This document shows, piece after piece, positions 48,277 through 61,242 of a stretch of DNA of 64,000 nucleotides. This stretch comes from Ophiosphaerella korrae. Taxonomy: Eukaryota; Ascomycota; Dothideomycetes; Pleosporales; Phaeosphaeriaceae. Made by a program: the position numbers and the translations under genes. The DNA lies in contig JALNQF010000034.1 of NCBI GenBank assembly GCA_028456385.1, positions 244,291-308,290 of the forward strand, read 5' to 3'. Each line of letters begins with the position of its first letter. Within the stretch, counting starts at the first letter, position 1. The notes beneath the pieces are model-generated. The model ran no database searches, was not told the DNA's origin, and saw only the letters and a program-made list of their open reading frames with translations.

Positions 48277-50512
48277 ATGGTGCACTACAATCATTTTCGT
48301 GGCGACCCAATCGCAGATATAGCTGCTCAGCGAGCAGTCAAGAAGCGAGCAAACGACATCATGCTAGACAACAAAGGCACCGGCTGGCGCAAGAAGATCC
48401 AGAGCAAACCCAAGGACCCCCAGTCGCGGAAGCTGGACGCCGAAGATACAACAATCACTGAAGATCTCGCCGATCGGCATCTACTTGCTCAGCAACATCG
48501 CTACCATGGCTGGCGAAAGACAATTCAAGGGAGTCGACCTACTACGCCCGCAAGTGTACCGCCAGTACCACTCGCCGGAGAAGAGACTACCAGTGTCTGG
48601 ACTGAACGCGGCAACCCCTCAGCGCTACGCCGTGAGTCGAAGCCGAAGCTCGCTCGATACACGTCGCTGTTCACCAACTTCAAGGATGCCTCAAAGAGTG
48701 CCGAGTTTGCAGAACCATGGAGCGATGTCGCGCCTTCTTTTGAACCCTACCTGGACCCCCAGGTTGCTTTGCAATCCATACATTCGCATATGATTACTTA
48801 TTCGATGAAACCAATCCCTTTGGAGCACAACAATGGACTCTTTCGCATATTCGAAGACTATCATAAGCTGAAGGATGAAAACTCCTGCCTGCGAAATGAG
48901 CTACAGGAGGTACGTCAGAATGTCGAAAGAGACCAAGCACGATGGTCAAATTATGAGCGTTGGTATGGGGAGGAGATACGTCGTCTCGAACTCTTGATCG
49001 CGCAGGGCTCAACAGGCGTAGCAGGGTACCTACTCATACATCGCTTGAGAGATATCTAACTAACATAATGAAAGTGTCCTGAGCGCTAGGCAAGGAAGCA
49101 TCGTAGACCGTAAACGAATACAAGGAAAAAGCGCACTAAGTGATGGGTTTTCAGCTTTGCCCAAGGATTTGACATCAAGGCAAATAAACGAAGAGATCAG
49201 AGTGCGAAGTCAGAGAGGTAAATACGATAGGAGAAAGGGTAGTCAACTTAATATGGCATCTAAATTAACGAAATTGGCAGTGTTTCTTCATCGCCCGGCC
49301 TCGCCCTCACGTAGGATGACGGCTTTGTCCAAACGGTTCCCAAGGGATACACGTACAGACTTCCCCGTCGGCACTCCACCTGACGAGAGAAAACACCATA
49401 CTCTTTCACGCAAAGTCCAGAGTGAGCTCAATCTATCTAGGCTTGGCCGCATAGGTGATTCTGAGTCCGCTACGAATGCACCGTCCGCATCTGGGTTTTC
49501 GGGCGTTATTGTCGGCTCACAGTCGGACGAAAATGAAAAATCCTCACCAGCCGTCGTTGATATGACCATGGAATGCGATGCTTTAGTTGCAATCCGCGAG
49601 CTTGGTGCACTTGTGGCGCGACAACGTGGCCTCGATGTCGCCGGTTTTACCAAAAAGCTTTTGATACTATTGTCTACCGAAAGAGATGCTGGTGGTCGAG
49701 ATGTAGAGGCCATACCTGGTGACTCGTACCTTCAACATACAGGAAAAGAGCAGACTTACCAAAAGGCCCAAATTGACGATATGGCGTCAAAGCGTGTCAT
49801 CCGAAAGTTTCAGTCCCAGCCACAATTGTGCTCTGATAAAAAGCGATACCGGCATTTCTCCTTTGAGCCTGGAGAAGACTGCCTCCAGGCGCTAAAAGAG
49901 GACTTGGTGTCTGATGAAATGTTGGAACAGTACAGCGACTCATCGGATTCAACATCCACAACACTTAGTATTCGTCGCGGCACCAACATTGAAGTTTTGC
50001 CAGGAGACTCGACTTCGCCATATCAAGCAAACGGCCACGAACCTCAGAGCCAAACCAAAATCCCTAGCCCTGTGCAAGCATTAGGAAGTGCTCGTCGGGA
50101 ACCGTCCATTTCCAGTCTGAAGTCCGCTTTGATGAAATTGAGCGTTGACCGTCACAACTCCCAATCGAGCATTTTGACAGCATTTCGAGGTGACCCGAAC
50201 AGCACTCATCGCCCAAGCTTGAGCAGTAGAAGTAGCTCTTTCAACAAGTCGTGTAGTATAGGAATACCACCACTCCCTAAAGGCCAAACAGATAGCGTTC
50301 GCGCTCGCAGCAGTACAGCAAGTTTGGCGACCGCCATGACCTTTGATGAAGCGAATCAGAAAATGTTCCAAGAAGGCAATACTGCGAGGAGTAACCGAAA
50401 ATCATCCACGACGGGTTTATCACTCCGCGCAACGCACATTCTAGGTCTGCCTGAGCCCAAGAACGCTAACGAGCCTAATGAGAGTGATGGATGGAGTTGC
50501 GCATCTGGATAG
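48277..50512 (+). CDS. unrecognised 728-residue protein with a short coiled coil
   Basis: Two exons, 48277-49025 and 49075-50512, joined through a 49-nt intron (phase 2) to give 728 residues. I do not recognise a named domain. Visible: an N-terminal block MVHYNHFRGDPIADIAAQRA with two related basic motifs, GTGWRKKIQSKPK and YHGWRKTIQGSRP, about 55 residues apart. A helical, charged segment at about residues 190-245 (EDYHKLKDENSCLRNELQEV) is a likely coiled coil. The rest is long, Ser/Arg-rich and probably disordered, with many possible phosphorylation sites (SSLKSALMKLS, SLSSRSSSF). There is no signal peptide or membrane helix. The make-up suggests a cytosolic or cytoskeletal scaffold, but that is inference. 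The repeated GWRKxIQ motif is the best handle for a search. Confidence 0.75.
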
Positions 50513-52874
50513 CCTTTGGCAGTTGTTCTCATTTGGGTTTGTTTGAAGGAAGATCGAGTTTAACCGTTGCATAGTGGCACGTGTTGAAATAGTGATGCGG
50601 AATTGTCACAAGGGGAAATTGCGCTGACATCATCAAATGCGATGTTAGACGAGACCGACTTTCCATATTGGCACCTACCGTAGTCGCAAGAGGTATACTG
50701 TATGGCGATTTATTATATACGGATTATTCTGGCTAAGTCCAAAGTCGTCCTAGAGCTGTGAGACGAGTACAAGACAATTGAGTTACTCGGCTGTTCAACA
50801 AGTTCATTTAATGTCATGCTCTTTACCACGTTTAGTTACATAGGCAACGAGGTCGAACAGACCATGATCTATTACAGGGTCTGAGCAGTATGTACAAGGC
50901 TCAAGTGAACATGGATGCTCTGCTGATGTATGCTGAGTTCGGTGGTAGCCAAAAACGATGGCATGACTCTGCAGCTTCTGCACCAGGTAATCAAATTTTG
51001 GCCGCCCTAGGGGAATACGAAATGAGATTGAGAGAACCGAAATCGCCACTGCGGCACTGCAGCTCACATCAGTAATCGCAATTACGACACATCCAGTCAC
51101 TAATTGTACCTATGACAACTGTATGCTCACGGTTTGCCCGAAGGTAACACGGGAAGTTACTTGGCTTTCTAATTGTGGCTAATGAGTTTGTTGAAGGGGA
51201 ACCATTATTTCATCATGCATGGTACTAGTCTCAGCCAATACTCGGCGGCCTATTCAGAGCGTCCAGTTCTATATGGCTTTCTCTCCCCAGCAGTGTCTTT
51301 CTGCAAGCCTACGCGTCTGCGGCGACGATCAGTGGTGCATGAGACGGCCGCATTTTGCGCAATTGGTCGCTCAACGGGTGGCGATGTCGCCTTCCGAGTA
51401 GCGAACCAGAGGGAGGCAACAGCTGTGCCACAAACATGTCAATCACAACCTCATTGAGATGTATTTTACCGCGTGATGATGTGCGCGCAATACAGCCGGC
51501 TCCCTTGGATGGATCGGCCTTTGACGTGGTTTGCAAGATTTCGCCACACTTATTTTTACACAGGATCGCTCGACGGTGGGTTTCTCCGCTGTTTTACAAT
51601 ATTGGTCGGATGTTCCACTAGGCATGCTATTGGACGTGGAAGTTATGCGGGCGAGTAACTATGATGTCAGTGCGGATGAGGGTCATTATTTTGGGTTTGT
51701 TTCTGCAGCGACTCTGGTTGGCGTGGGTTGTTTCATCAACAACACATGAGAGGAGTGTTTGTGATGAAAGCGATGAAGTGTCGGATCGGTCGAAGGCGGC
51801 TGTTTTGGGCAAAGCGCCCGCTATCAACTCCTTAATCTCGGCTAGAAATAAGGGTAGGAATTAACTAATGAGACTAGACGGGTAACGGGCGAGTTGGCTT
51901 TTCACCAACGAGGCGGCGCCAACGGCTGATTGTGGGATTGGCCCGAGGAGGGATGGGTGGCGAGTTGGCGGGGGTCGAAGGTGGTGCCGAATCTGGTGGG
52001 CAGACAATACATGTGCAGGGGAAAAGGCGCTGGAAGCATGAAGGAACGTGCTGGGGTAGGGGATGCGCGGTGGCCCTGTCGGTCCCCGGGTCCGACAGCA
52101 TGTCATGATGCATGGCAGTCTGGCGGCATGGGCATGAGCATGAGCATGACGATGGCCGGCCGAGGGTTTGTGATGACATGACAATGGAGAAAGTGTAAAA
52201 TACGGTACCGTGGATGGTGGCCCAGGGTGGACCCGGCAAAGCAGCCACACAAGGCTCGCACGCGCAGTGGTGTACACTGACTGGAGGCGAGCAGTGGGTG
52301 GGCAGTGGGCGATGTGCGGTCATGGGCGCGGGATGGCGATAGGTGCAGCGACAATCGCACCCCAGATGCGGCAACACAGAGTCTGGCCGGTTGGCGGCTG
52401 TCGTAGGGCAGGTGGCTGTGCAGCACGGCTCCGGGTGATCAGTCGCCAGCGATTAGGTACGGTACCGGTACTCGACAGCGCCGTGTAGGTAGAGTAGTAC
52501 CACCACAGAGCCGACTAGCTGCAGGCGAGACGACGACTGAGGCGACGCAAAATTGCAGCGCTCGAGCCCGGCCAGACCGCAACGGCGACCCCACTGCGAC
52601 GCTTGCACTGACCGTTTCCGATGCCACGCGCCTTTGGCAAGCCCATGTCGCTGTCAGGCATGCCCATCATCCATGGGCCATGGCATCGAGGCTAGGTGGG
52701 AAATCTGGGTACTAAAAGCCCTGTGGCTTGACCTGAGCGACCGTCTGGGATAGCCGCTCCGTCTCATAACCACTTCATCAAGCCTCCCCAACTCTCCATC
52801 CAAGACCGTAACTCGCCGCTCTCGATGCGCCCCAGCCAGCGACTGCCTGCTCTTTCCCCGAGACCCTCGTCGCG
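50513..52874. other. 2.4-kb region upstream of the CP2 factor
   Basis: No gene is supported. The right half, from about 51900, is GC-richer and has repeated gcatgagcat motifs near 52128-52150. It probably includes a long promoter and 5' leader of the transcription factor gene, as is usual for fungal regulators. ORFs on both strands up to 167 codons are low-complexity chance frames. Confidence 0.4.
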
Positions 52875-55626
52875 ATGTTTCGCAACCGGTATGTTTTTTT
52901 GCGTTTTGCTCTTGTTGCTCTGGTTGTTGTTACTGCTGCTGGCGCCGGCGCGGCACTGGCTGCGACTGACGGCAGCGTGCTGTGATGTGCTGTGCGCGCG
53001 TCGCGTCGTGGTACTGCCTGTTCATGCTCCATATTCATATCTATGGTGGTGGCCGAAACTCGCAAACACTTGCTAACTGTGCTTCAGGACAAATTCACAG
53101 AAGCCGAATGAGGAACTGATAGAGTCTTTCAAGTCGTCCTTTCCGCACCTCGCACAGCGATCGCATTCGGTCGCTGCACCCCCCGGCCACTCGCTCACAG
53201 ATGCGCTTGATGTCGCCCACCCTTCACGGTATGCACTCTTCGTTGCCCTGATTCTTCCGCTTTGCCTACTAACCACCCTCTCCCAGACATGTGGGCGAGC
53301 ACGACGACATCAAGGACCAGGATCCCACACCACGTGGTAACGACCAGCCTTGGAGATTCACCCCATCACTACTCGACCCCAACAGCTTTGCTTTCACTTC
53401 CTTTGCAAATCAACCGCCTGGCTACTACACGCCAACCCCCGGCGGCACCAACACCCTCTACCACAGCCAAGCGGGAGATCTGCACACTCCCGGCTTCAGC
53501 TTCGGCCTAGGAACACCACTCTCGCTACCCACTTCGGAAGGCGGGGTCCACGCCGGCCAGAATGCACCAACTCCCCATCTGCATGGCTTCAATCCCCACG
53601 CCCTTGGAACTCACCACCATTTCCAAAATGTCAACCCTTTTAGCATGCAGCCCCAGCATTCCCAGGCTTTTGCGCCACACCAGTTCACTCACCCTCCTTC
53701 CGCTTTCGACCACCCCCCCTTGGCCCAAACACATGACAATTCTCCCATGGACAACATGGTCCCTGAGGTCGAGATGCAGGAGCATTCGCCCTTGATTGGC
53801 TTTGCACCGCACTCGTATCAAGACAATCTCGCCGCAGCGGTCGCTCCACCGCCCCCTCAACCCACCCAAAACTTCCGATATCACGTTACCTTGAACGCGC
53901 CCACGGCCATGATCAAATCCTCAGATGAAGTTCCCGTTACCTATCTCAATAAAGGGCAGGCCTACTCCATCTCACTCGTCGATACAGCTCCCGTACAGCC
54001 GCAATCCGGCCCTCTCAGGTACAGAACCTTTATTCGCATCTCCTTCGAAGACGAGCAACAGCGGCAACGCCCAGCTGCTTGCTGGCAACTCTGGAAGGAA
54101 GGCCGCGGAACGAACGAAGCCCATCAGCGAGGTGGCCGCCTGCAAGCCGTCGAATTTGTGGATCCGAGCCAAGTTGGGGGCGGTGAAGTGCAAGGACGGC
54201 CTCGAGTGGAGATTGAATCGTCTTCCTTCGATGGCTTTGTCGTAACTTGGACTCCCATTATCAATGCTGCACCCGAGTGTTCGTTAGCTGTGCGGTTTAA
54301 CTTCTTGTCCACTGACTTCAGTCATTCGAAAGGTGTGAAAGGCATCCCAGTCCGACTTTGTGCAAAGACTGAGCTTCTACCGGATGCTGCTGGATCACCC
54401 CAGGCAACACTGGGTGCTGAGCTCTGTTTCTGCAAGGTCAAGCTCTTCCGAGACCATGGAGCGGAGAGAAAGCTGTCCAACGACGTTGCCCATGTGAAGA
54501 AGACGATAGACAAGCTGAAGCAACAAATCGCACAGGTCGAATCTGGTATGAAGGACTTTGGAAAGCGGAAGCGCAGCAGCTCAATTTCGAAGGGCAGTGC
54601 CAGCACAAGGCCTGGAAAAGTTCCTAAGCACAAGAGGACCTGGTCAATGTCCTCAGCCAACTCGAATTCGGGAACACGCGCCCCAGCCGAAGAGGATCTA
54701 CATACTAAGCTAGCTTCCCTCCAGGACATGTTCAGCTCGACCAGACCCGTGAGTGTGTTGTACCTGAAGGGCGAGGAGCAGGACGACCCCGACCTCCATC
54801 CAGTTGAACTGGCGTCAAGCCCCAAAGAGCTTGCCAAAATCGACACCACTGTAGATGCGCAGATGTGGGAGGCCCAAAGCACACATACTGGTACATCTTC
54901 GATTGTATCGCCAACTCCAAGCTCACAATCTCTACAATCCGATAAACGTCATGGATCCTCATTTCAACGCCCCAAACCCTTCCAGCCGCCGTCGCGGATG
55001 TCATCAAATGAGTGGAGAAGTCTTCCACAGACAGCAACAGGTGATCTTAAGGGGATGGTTGCTCTACCAGGCGGGGCCGATGTTCCTACTAAAGTCCAGA
55101 GACCATATTCAAACGACCATGCCTTGTCAGGGTGGATTGAAGCTCTGGGTGTCGATCAGACCTATCAGCCCCCACCTGAGCCCATGATCAAACCGGGTAG
55201 GCACCAACCCTAATTTACTTTTATACCAGATACTGACATGAAACAGTGGCATGCTTTTTTGTGCAACCCAGAATCGCAGGACGACAACCGGAAGATAACT
55301 ATTATCGTGCCGTATATGTCATGGATCGCACTCTGAAATCCCTTATCAGTGGAATCGCCATGAAGATCCACATCGAGCCTACGAAAGTGACACGCACAGC
55401 CCGTGTAAATCAAAAAGGCCTTCAGATCCTAATGGATGACGATGCTGTCAATGCCATACCGGAACAGCAAGATATGACCGCCGAATTCCACGAGATCAGC
55501 ACCCCTCCAATACACCACCTAAAGCGGGAGTGGGATGCTGGGCCGACAGATATCCAAGTCGATGGCGATATCAGCGTCACTGAGAATATACACTCATCAG
55601 GATACGAACTTCGCCTCCTCTTCTAG
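52875..55626 (+). CDS. CP2/Grainyhead-family transcription factor
   Basis: Four exons, 52875-52888, 53088-53228, 53287-55196 and 55247-55626, giving 814 residues. Fungal members of this family regulate cell-wall remodelling and conidial separation in Neurospora. Visible: the N-terminus MFRNRTNSQKPNEELIESF assembled across intron 1; a Pro/His/Gln-rich activation-type region up to about residue 240; the CP2 DNA-binding domain at about 245-450, with FRYHVTLNAPTAMIK, YRTFIRISFEDEQQRQRPA, CWQLWKEGRG, VEFVD and LCFCKVKLFRDHGAERK; a coiled-coil segment DVAHVKKTIDKLKQQIAQVE; a basic stretch GKRKRSSSISKG as a nuclear signal; and a C-terminal domain after the last intron. Intron 1 is 199 nt, four times the local norm, after an exon of only 14 nt. 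Confidence 0.9.
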
Positions 55627-58600
55627 AGCCGAAAGCTAGTGGTCCAGGGCACGCTCTCCAGCTACCATACTCTAGACCACCACTCAACACCATCTCATGA
55701 CCAGCTATCATAATGACTTTATACCACTTATGCGATCGGAGCCGGACACTCATTGCTCCTCTGGGGTTAATTTTATTCATTCTTCTGTCGATTCGACTTC
55801 ATAACTTTCGGCGTCGCGAGTCATCAGGAGATACCCATCCCCTCCACTTTGGGTTACTTTGCACTTCCTTATGTTGATAATGGTTTTTTTTTATATTCTT
55901 TTCTGGTTCGATCACGATACCCATTATACCTTTTCACCTTTCCAGTAGCCTAAGATTGCAAGTAACGAACGGGTGCTAGTACACGGCGGAACGAAGCGAT
56001 TACTATATATACACAGAACAAAGCCGGCAGGCACGAAGCTGTAATTTTTTATGCACACAGACATCAAAATTTCGATTGTTTGGCGGAGCTGGCACAATTT
56101 TGTGTCAAATAGAAGTTTTTGTCTCTATATACATGCTTCACATGTCTTCATCCTTCATTCTCCTCCTAATACTTTTTTATAACTAAATAATGTCTTGCTA
56201 AACGATACAGCATCAACAGTAGACACATACTTTGCAACCATGTTTGTCATGCCCAGGCGTATATCGGTCCTTCCACATCAGCAGTATTTGGCTCTAGCAA
56301 CGATTGCCCATTAGTTTCTGCCACAGTTATGCAAGGTGCAAATTCGGTGTTTTCACTTATGCCGATGCATCATCTTGACGACAGTCGATTTCTTCAGCTT
56401 GGGCAGCATAGAGTCGGTCCGTACTCTGCCTTGCAAAAAAAAAGAAAGCCCTAGATTACGCAAACTGGAAGGGATGGTGGGCAGCTTAGCCGACGCGACT
56501 ACATGAATCCCAGCAGTTATACAAAGTTGACGTCATAATGCAGGGGGGAGGGGGAGGGAGCCGACGAATCCAAATGCCGGTACACAAACATTGCAGAATC
56601 AAGGAGAAAATGTAACTGCGGCATCGAATGAATGTGTTATCAACTGCGAGTACGTTGTCGAATGAAAACGAGGCGGAGAGGTTGGGAGAATGAGCGAACC
56701 GATTGCCTTGGCCGCCTCTCAGTCAGTCAAGCGCTGCCCACCGGTGCAACATGAAACCGACGGCGCATAGGAACTGGTCAACACCGGTTGCACAAACATT
56801 ACGGATGCCAAGTCGTCCCTGCATGTATGACTGGATATCGTTCGACAACGGCAAATGATGGAAAAGGGTGTCCACTGACTTCGAGGACCACGGCCTACGT
56901 CAAACACAGTGATCAACCGCAGTCACGAAACAAAATCCATGCCTTCCAATACATGGGTTCACCTGTGTTGGTGGTACGACAATAGCCCAAAAGAAAAACA
57001 TTGCCACCTCTCCATAAAGAACAGAATCATATCGTGGACCCCGAAGACCTTAATAGGCGTGAGTAGGCGAGCGTGCAGGCGACGCGTACAACTCCTCTTA
57101 CCAGTAGTCTAGAATAGGAAGGATGTTATTCGAAAAAACCCAGCTGCCTATCAATCAAACGTCCCCAAAGTGACCTAATCTTAGCATGTGAGTATCTGGC
57201 CACTGGAGGAGCCGCCTCGGTTGCCCATGATGCAAAGGTACAAGATCGGCAAATGGACCAGTTCTCATATATTGGGTGCCCAGCCACAAGTGGCGCATGC
57301 ATATGAGTTTGCCACAGCATCCCCGGAGCATTACGCACAGCGAGGTGCTCTGTTACTCAGAGCAGAAGCAGATCGTTACCCAGACTTGGGTACTCTTGCG
57401 GAGGCAATAAACTGCCCCTCACGGAGTCTACCAGCTGTGTAGGCGTTGGGTGTTGCTGGCTCATTACGGCCTGAGCGCATGTCGTCAAAAGTGCACAGCC
57501 ACAGGTGCGTAGTGGTCTTGGCGGCCACTCCCGAACTCTTTTGCACGATGGCTGCAACCAGCTTGGCGTCTCTACCACGCAAGCACAAATCTGGAAACTC
57601 TACCCCGCTTCACCGGTTCAGTAATCAAGCTGCAGATTCAGCGTCTAATTTGCTCACAACCTGTCCAGTAATTACTGGATCTGCCATTCATGTCCTCGGT
57701 GCTCACTCCGATGCTGAACTCACCGCCTGTTGAGCGTTCGATATGGATGATGAGGTGGAGATTGCACTTCACACAAGCGCATCAAAGTGCGTGACAAGAA
57801 AATTCTAACTTTGCTTGAGGCGTGACGGTACGTGCTCGTGGTGCACTTTTGCGAATTGGCATCATGAAGCAACAGCGGATTTGGTAATTGCACCAATCCT
57901 GGACCTGGCACCCGCAATCTAGCGGAGCGTCCTTACGGGTCCTCGTTGTTGGGGCTCTTGTTCTCCAAAATGAGGTTGCGCGCCAAACCATGGTAGGCAA
58001 TTTCCGTTCCCTGCTACTTTCAAGTCGCCAAACTGCCCGTGTTCGCTTTTTCTACAACGTTGTTACGTCGACATATTTACTTTGTTACTGTATGGCAGCT
58101 AGCACTCGAAAGCAAATAGTGCGCTTCCACAACTTGCAAAGCGCATGCAAGAACGAACCTCCTGATCACACAGCGTGTTTCAGATGACCCGGAGTGCTGC
58201 ACGATAAACTCCGCCTTCGCAATTCTCACGTCACATGTCCTCGTTTGGATAGGCTCCATGCTTCCGCTTCGCACTGGACATAGCAGATGATAAATGCGCT
58301 TCTCCAGGTTTCGAATCTCATCTTGAAAAGTCATACGACATTACATTCCCATCGCGGTCAAGCACATCCGGCTAAAATTCCAAAGCAATGCTCCTCGCTA
58401 CCGGGAATCTCCAAATGTGGTACAGGCTTTATCTCGCGAGAGAGCCACGGGCCAGTTAGCTTGCATACCTATCAGATTCGGCCAATTAGAAGTACTGTGG
58501 CGCAGTGATCATGTATTGAATGTGCAGCTCGCCGCCGACGCGCTCACGGAATCCTGCCGGTTGGGTCGCTGGGCTCAAGCGTACCTACAGGAGCCACGTT

Positions 58601-59431
58601 GATGGACTTGTGGTAAGCAAGGGAATGCAGACCCCATGTGCATGCGGATACCCAAAGCTGGTTTAGGGCTCACGCCGGACGGAATGCGTCTAAACGGGCA
58701 GTGGACCCGCTAATGACGCAACTGCTTTTCAGTCACGAATCACTACTGTTGGACTCGCACACGTACTGTAGTAGGCAGGTATGCGAATGCTTAGTCTTCC
58801 CGCATTGCAGCAAGCGACCACATGTTCGGTCCGATCGATGGCGGTCAATAATGGCTTGTTCGCTGTGTTGTCAGAGCGCCTTCGGGGAATATGCTAGGAA
58901 GCCGAAAAACCGATGGCGAAGGGATAAGGCACTTTTGCAAAACAACGACGATCAATACAGATTTCTTTTATTGGAAAACAGGGGTGTTCCCAATTCTCTC
59001 CAACTACCCGGAGCGATGATGATGTGTTGGGTGGGTCAGCTTGACTTCGAAGGATTTGCGACCGGGTCCGGGTCTCCAGTTCGTTCGGGTCTTCAACCTG
59101 CATGGGTGAGTGTAGACGCGCGGATATGGTGCTGTCACGAACTACTGTAATCACCCAAGATATAGCGGTTTGGCAACCACGTGTTGTAGAGAGGATTCGA
59201 GCGCATCGCCACACATGAGACTGCTTTTAAGTGAGCAGATCGAGGGAGATATCTAGGTAGATGTGTCCCGGAACACTGGGTAGTTCAATCGTGAATGGCT
59301 GAGTAGCAGGGAAACCCCATCATAGGATTTTGGGTATCATCTTCATCTCAACTTCCAAGAAAATCTAAACTCCGATAAACAATCAGGCCATCGACGACAT
59401 GTAGGTCGATTATCGAGTGATTTCCTCAACT
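55627..59431. other. 3.8-kb gene-free region
   Basis: The longest interval without a supported gene. It starts with the CP2 gene 3' UTR. A G-rich run (gggggga/gggggaggg) lies near 56541-56560. The largest frame is 170 codons at 58638-59150 on the plus strand, without recognisable features. No tRNA, repeat family or transposon terminal repeat was noticed. It could hold non-coding transcripts or a fast-evolving gene I cannot see. Confidence 0.4.
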
Positions 59432-60555
59432 TCAATCATCCAGTTCCTTCCCAAAGTCGATCAAGCGCAACTTGCGAGCATCTTTTGGATGCAATTGCGC
59501 AACCTTTGCCCTGACCAAGAACCTTGATGCAGCAGACTCCCTTTGGAGCTGAAAATATGCCTTGCCCCCACCTGGCCCAATAAGCGTAGCAAATAGATTC
59601 TCAATCAGCGTCCGCATCTCAGCATCGGCAGCCTCAGCTTCAGTGGGCGGCTCTTCCTCATCCTCAGCACCAACAATCCCATTGCGACCCCAGATCTGAT
59701 CGATTCTGCGCTGCCGCGTCTTTTCAGGCACAGGCTTCTTTGCCGACTTCGGGCGTCCTTTCTTGGTGAAGCCGGCAGCGAGCGTGTCGTCTTCTACACT
59801 GAGCATGTCGCCGACGACAGGGCCGCCAAGCTCTTCGGCAGCGATCATGGCGGCCAGGTAGTCGTTGATGAATTGGTTCATGGCTTCACCCAGGCGTTGC
59901 ATTTCTACGTCGCACTTTGCTTTCTGGGCGCGCTTGGCTGCGATGAGCTCTTGGGCGAGCTGTGCAGGCGTCTTCTGCGAGCGGTCCTCGTGCTGAGCGC
60001 GCAATTGCCCGATGCGGCTTTGCATGGCTTCGGCAAGGAGATTGGCATCGTGGAGGTTGTTTTCTTCAAAGCGCAGAGTGGTTTGTGCGCGGGCTACCTG
60101 TTGCTGGGTGGTGGTGATGGCTTCCTTGGTTCCTTGCACGTTTTGATGGAGGGTGCGCGCAGCAAGAAGGATGGGCAGAGGTGAGGCCTGGGAAGGAAGG
60201 AAGGTTGGTTGTGGCTTCAGACTCCTGTAGGCCTGCTTGACGACGAGCAGCTGCTGCAGCTTTTGCCGCGGATTCTGTGAGGCGTGCGCTGCATGTTCAA
60301 GCTGGATTGCAGACTGGGCCTTTAGCTGCACACGAGTCAATGAATGCACGTTTTTCTTCTTCAGCGATGATACCCTTGCCGTACTCTTGCGAGGGCCTGT
60401 TGTTGTTCCTCGACGCGTGTCTGCAGCTGCTCAATGGTTTGCTGGAGCGCAACGTCGGCCGCAGAGGCGTCCCAGTCCATGGCATCATCCTGGTGCTTGT
60501 GGACATGCTTGATATAGCTGCGTATGCCTGCGAGGGCGTCGTTCGCCTGCGCCAT
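59432..60555 (-). CDS. coiled-coil protein, probable kinetochore subunit of CENP-K/Sim4 type
   Basis: Two exons on the minus strand, 60555-60385 and 60325-59432, giving 354 residues. It begins MAQANDALAGIRSYIKHVHK, followed by a Gln-rich coiled coil (ALQQTIEQLQTRVEEQQQAL). A second helical block, LLVVKQAYRSLKPQPTFLPS then SPLPILLAARTLHQNVQ, and a third coiled coil (TTTQQQVARAQTTLRFEENN) precede a basic region with KKGRPKSAKKPVPEKTRQRR. The C-terminal globular part has ENLFATLIGPGG and ends LRLIDFGKELDD. The sequence of a short Pro-bounded LPxLLAxR segment between two coiled coils resembles fungal CENP-K (Sim4), part of the inner kinetochore. This is recognised from pattern only and another nuclear coiled-coil protein is possible. 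Confidence 0.6.
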
Positions 60556-61242
60556 ATTTGGACCTTCCCTTGGACGCCCGGCGTTTGTCTGTGTGGTGCA
60601 GCCTGCACAGGCACGTGACCGGACCGGCCGCTTACGTCCATCTCTGGCCGCACCTCACCTCGTGCTACTCTGTGCCACACTACCACCCTCCCAACCTGCT
60701 CCCGCTCCCCTTCATCACAAGCAGCTTCCACTCCTCTTCACGCCCACCCCATCTGCATCTTCGTCTCTCGCCGTCGCAGGAAGGCGCGCAACATCGAGCC
60801 TACCACACTCGGAGACACGGGCTGCCTGTCGACAAGGTTTGACGAACGAGCTTTCTTTCCCTGGACCACTTTCTTCTCCCTCGTCAACCTCTACCTCACC
60901 TCAATCACCTCCACCCGCCCGTCCACCTAGCTTTCGGCGCGAAAGAAAGACTTCCCATCAATCAAGCAGCCCACCAGTCACGTCACCAGCACCAGCACCA
61001 GCACCATCGAATTCTGCACCAGAAACCTCTCCACCAGCCTCTCTACACTGCACGTCCCAGCCCTCAGTCTCAGTCCTCGCTCCGAAAGCACAGCCCGTCC
61101 CTTCCCGCCGCCTGCATCAGCACGCCCCCGCTGTACATAGCGTCGAACAATTGAATCAAGTTGCAGCAACTCGCTTGAGCCCTCGTTCTGCACTGTGACC
61201 GAGTGCATTTCCCCATTGTCTATCACTCATTAAGCAGCACTC
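60556..61242. promoter_or_regulatory. divergent promoter and long CT-rich leader of the KH protein gene
   Basis: About 690 bp between the two start codons. From about 60660 to 61240 the plus strand is strongly C- and T-rich with many short Pro/Ser-coding frames. This is typical of a long fungal 5' leader rather than a gene, although one frame stays open from 60524 to 61198. Confidence 0.45.

Noticed and set aside
51861..52430. Overlapping minus-strand frames of 107-167 codons rich in His, Cys and Pro
   Set aside because: Several frames are open at once on both strands in GC-rich sequence; no motif or splice structure supports a protein.
58638..59150. 170-codon frame in the 3.8-kb gene-free region
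   Set aside because: No motif, no plausible domain, and the reverse strand is open over much of the same length.
60524..61198. 224-codon plus-strand open frame rich in Pro and Ser
   Set aside because: It is the C/T-rich leader of the KH protein gene; low-complexity composition and no domain explain the open frame.
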